Positions 42,472 through 44,605 of a DNA stretch of 44,605 nt are shown here, piece after piece (the first letter of the stretch is position 1; every line of letters begins with the position of its first letter). Below the pieces are notes generated by a model. It made no database searches. It was not told where the DNA came from and worked only from the letters and a program-made list of their open reading frames with translations. The DNA is from Halorubrum halophilum (GTDB taxonomy: Archaea; Halobacteriota; Halobacteria; Halobacteriales; Haloferacaceae). The DNA lies in NCBI RefSeq assembly GCF_000739595.1, contig NZ_BBJP01000007.1, positions 1 through 44,605 on the forward strand, written 5' to 3'. A program made the translations under genes and the position numbers.

Positions 42472-43326
42472 TCAGTACCGCGAGGGGATGAACGTCGTCG
42501 AGAGCAGCAGGACGACCGAGAACAGCGAGAGGATCAGCACGCGCGTCAGCCCGGAGTTGTACTGCTCGAACTGATCGATCTCCGCGACCTGCGCTTCGTA
42601 TCCCTCGATGTCACTCGACATCGTCAGCGTGGACGCGTCCGGGAAGTTCGCAACGAAGTCCGTCTCGCCGAGCGTCACCGTGGACTCCTCTTCGACTTCC
42701 ATCGAGTTGGTCTGCGTCGCCTCCCAAACGATCACGGCCTGATCGGCGGATACCTGATCGACGGTCACGGACTGGCCGCCGTAGTCGAACGAGTCGCCGG
42801 TCGCGTACGACTGCTCGTCGGGAGCCGGGAAGTACTCGTCTGCCGGAACGAGCGTCGACTCACCGTTTTCGGTGACCACGACGTACTCGCCGTCGTCGCG
42901 CTCGACCGTCTCGTTGTCCGCGTTATCGTCGGCCTCGAGGATCGCCTGTCGGTCAAGCACCTCGACGAGGGTGAACTCGGACGGGTCGTCACCGGTGATC
43001 TCGACGCGCCAGTCGCGGTCGCCGACCGTAACCGTGGACCCGTTCGCCCAGGTCTCGGACTGATCTACCGTGACTTCCCGCTCGATCGTCGCCACTATCG
43101 AGGTCGTGGCGCTCCCACCGTGGCCACCACCGCCCTCTTCGACCTCGGAAATGTCGGCGACGACGTACTCCGCGCCGTCCACTTCGAACGTGTCACCGGA
43201 AGACAGTTCGAGATCGGGGTTCTCGAACGCGACCTCCGGACTCTCAGCCGTCACAGTGAGCACACCGGCCACGCCCGCGACGAGAAGGAAGAGCGCGGCG
43301 TACACGGCCACAGCGCGTCGTTGCAT
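42472..43326 (-). CDS. Membrane-anchored extracellular protein of unknown function
   Basis: 284 residues from ATG 43326 (MQRRAVAVYAALFLLVAGVAG). One N-terminal helix and one C-terminal helix (LTRVLILSLFSVVLLLSTTF) bracket an acidic outside domain rich in beta strands, with repeated patterns such as GDTFEVDGAEYVVADI, GSTVTVGDRDWRVEI and GDSFDYGGQSVTVDQV, which look like four related barwin- or sandwich-like repeats. A GGGGHGG loop occurs near 65. I do not recognise the family. The start is set by a GTTATACACC box ~25 bases upstream on the minus strand. A basic upstream extension of 29 codons was left out. Confidence 0.7.
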   Translation of the reverse strand: MQRRAVAVYAALFLLVAGVAGVLTVTAESPEVAFENPDLELSSGDTFEVDGAEYVVADISEVEEGGGGHGGSATTSIVATIEREVTVDQSETWANGSTVTVGDRDWRVEITGDDPSEFTLVEVLDRQAILEADDNADNETVERDDGEYVVVTENGESTLVPADEYFPAPDEQSYATGDSFDYGGQSVTVDQVSADQAVIVWEATQTNSMEVEEESTVTLGETDFVANFPDASTLTMSSDIEGYEAQVAEIDQFEQYNSGLTRVLILSLFSVVLLLSTTFIPSRY

Positions 43327-43621
43327 AGTTCCAGCATGGGTCACCCGGTGTATAACGGTTACTAAGCCGTGCTCCCGAAGCGCGAAACGAAGCCGACGCG
43401 GAGTACCGGTCAACGCGGTAGGGCGACGCGGTCTCGGCGGTGAATATCCGGCAGCGACGGACGGTTGGGCCCGAGAGAACCCAAGTGAACGCGAACAGTA
43501 GACAACCGAAACTGATCGAATACAATATAGATTTCATTAGATCCGTCGATCAGGTGAGAAACACGTCTTAACGAATCGCTTCTGCAACAGTACTTTAATT
43601 GCCCGCTGCCGAACACCAGCA

Positions 43622-44425
43622 ATGACAGATCCCGACAGGGCGACTCCGCCGGAAGTGCTCGACAGCAAGCGCGACGCAACGCGGTACCAGGTTCTCGTGG
43701 AGATCGCGGCCCGGCAGCCCGCAGTGAGTCAAACGGAGATCGCCGACGCGATCGGCGTGACATCACAGGCCGTCAGCGACTACGTCAGGGACCTCGTTGA
43801 GCACGGCTACGTCGAGAAGGAAGGGCGTGGACGGTACGCGGTGACGAAAGAGGGCGTCGACTGGCTGATCTCCCGGACCGACAGCTTAGAAGCGTACCTC
43901 GACCGCGTCAGCTCAGACGTCCTCGGCAGCGTCGACGTCGACGCCGCGATCGCGATGGCCGACGTCTCTGAGGGGAGCGACGTCGGCCTCGTTATGCGTA
44001 GTGGCGTCCTGCACGCGAACCCCGCGGGTGGGACGGCGACAGCAGTCACCGTCACCGCCGCCTCGGCGGGCCAAGCTGTCGGCGTCGCGGACTTCGAAGG
44101 CGTGGTCGACTACGACACCGGATACGTCACGGTCCTCCCCGTTCCGGCGGTCACGGACGCCGCGTCGGTGGATCCCGAAATACTCCCGGAGATCCGTCCG
44201 TCGGAGGGCCTCCTCGCCGTCGCCGGTACCGAAGCGTACGCGCTCGCGACGCAGGCGGACGCGCGCCCGGACATCCGATTCGGGACCGCCGACGCGGTTG
44301 CCGAAGCCGCGGTGCGAGGACTAGACGTGCTACTGGTGGTTACGGCCGACCAACTGCCACAACACACCGCGCGACTCCGCGACGAGAGCATTCCGCACGA
44401 AGTGATCGACGCAGGCGACTTCTGA
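43622..44425 (+). CDS. Winged-helix transcriptional regulator (MarR/TrmB-like head)
   Basis: 267 residues. The N-terminal DNA-binding winged helix covers about residues 17-90: SKRDATRYQVLVEIAARQPAVSQTEIADAIGVTSQAVSDYVRDLVEHGYVEKEGRGRYAVTKEGVDWL. The rest is a larger beta-rich domain (GVLHANPAGGTATAVTVTAASAGQAVGVADFEG and so on) with no recognised ligand motif. The plan is found in a family of archaeal regulators. A CAGTACTTTAATTG box is ~28 bases before ATG 43622. No target is evident; the divergent membrane protein gene to the left is a candidate. Confidence 0.78.
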   Translation: MTDPDRATPPEVLDSKRDATRYQVLVEIAARQPAVSQTEIADAIGVTSQAVSDYVRDLVEHGYVEKEGRGRYAVTKEGVDWLISRTDSLEAYLDRVSSDVLGSVDVDAAIAMADVSEGSDVGLVMRSGVLHANPAGGTATAVTVTAASAGQAVGVADFEGVVDYDTGYVTVLPVPAVTDAASVDPEILPEIRPSEGLLAVAGTEAYALATQADARPDIRFGTADAVAEAAVRGLDVLLVVTADQLPQHTARLRDESIPHEVIDAGDF

Positions 44426-44452
44426 GACGAAGTCGAAACGAATTTCGAGAAA

Positions 44453-44528
44453 AGCCAAGGGCCGGATTTGAACCGGCGTTGGGCGGCTCTGCAGGCCGCT
44501 GCGTCTGACCAGACTCTGCCACCTTGGC
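44453..44528 (-). tRNA. tRNA-Cys (anticodon GCA)
   Basis: On the minus strand the acceptor GCCAAGG (44522-44528) pairs with CCTTGGC (44454-44460), with T as discriminator at 44453 as usual for Cys. The anticodon stem GCGGC/GCCGC has loop CTGCAGA (anticodon GCA). The T-arm is GCCGGTTCAAATCCGGC. A GGCTTAAACG box lies ~27 bases upstream (44552-44561). Confidence 0.95.
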
Positions 44529-44572
44529 GCTATCGAACGTACCGCAGTCGAGCGTTTAAGCCTAGCGGTCGC

Positions 44573-44605
44573 ATGTGGTGGAAGGCGCTCTCGCTCGCTA
44601 CACAG
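44573..44605 (+). CDS. Possible gene start at right edge (partial)
   Basis: An ATG at 44573 opens a frame (MWWKALSLATQ) that is still open at the window end. Eleven codons are too few to judge; the AT-rich box at 44552-44561 could also serve it. Confidence 0.2.
   Translation, partial: MWWKALSLATQ

Overview
This window comes from a halophilic archaeon (class Halobacteria), most like Halorubrum. The genus is inferred from overall style and was not tested. The evidence is a very GC-rich sequence, strongly acidic proteins, and start codons that mostly sit about 25-30 bases after a TTTA/TATA-type box, which implies leaderless transcripts. Typical haloarchaeal genes are present: archaeal MptD, L10e, NucS, FAU-1, PUA/Tma20-like, GCS2-type glutamate-cysteine ligase and halo-type ferredoxins.

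Layout. 1-3.9 kb (minus): a dipeptide/oligopeptide ABC importer (Tat lipoprotein binding protein, permease DppB, and DppC cut by the window edge). 3.9-9.4 kb: pterin aldolase MptD, then MTA/SAH deaminase, a secreted repeat glycoprotein and S-adenosylhomocysteine hydrolase, so two SAM-recycling enzymes lie close together. 9.4-13.5 kb: information-processing genes (NucS, L10e, a DEVH helicase, tRNA-Pro). 13.5-19.4 kb: carbonic anhydrase, tRNA-Phe with a duplicated 3' end, a DoxX-like protein, an amidohydrolase, small membrane proteins, CspA, a ferredoxin and an acidic zinc-ribbon protein. 19.4-20.9 kb: an IS1341-type TnpB element. 20.9-32 kb: DUF5611-like protein, UspA, ROK kinase, PrsW-like protease, a hypothetical protein coupled to FAU-1, an AT-rich transposon remnant, glutamate-cysteine ligase, NifU-like protein, a membrane ferredoxin, a PUA protein, an EEP-fold hydrolase and a DUF1028 protein. 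32.4-40.4 kb: a tight four-gene operon of two PrkA-type AAA+ proteins, a YeaH/DUF444 von Willebrand-like protein and SpoVR. 40.4-44.6 kb: hydrolase plus glyoxalase-fold pair, three small or medium membrane proteins, a winged-helix regulator and tRNA-Cys.

The most interesting signal is non-coding. Three intergenic regions (about 5.85-6.2, 9.39-9.70 and 30.0-30.38 kb) carry copies of one modular, structured element of about 250-350 bp. Short blocks are nearly identical between copies (GGTGGCGCGCC, GAGGCTGGGGAGG, CTCAAAGGGGCAG, CTGGGGCTTTGGA). The arms between the blocks differ in sequence, yet each copy still forms the same hairpins. This is compensatory change, as expected for a structured RNA or a structured mobile repeat. 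AT-rich TTTATAA-type motifs lie at the edges.

A second theme is IS200/IS605-type (TnpB) history. There is one apparently intact tnpB with its right-end hairpin. A second right-end-like hairpin lies upstream of it, and a third, decayed right end lies next to the FAU-1 gene. The intact right end and the decayed one at FAU-1 begin exactly at the stop codon of the neighbouring host gene. No CRISPR array, rRNA, origin or integrase gene was seen.
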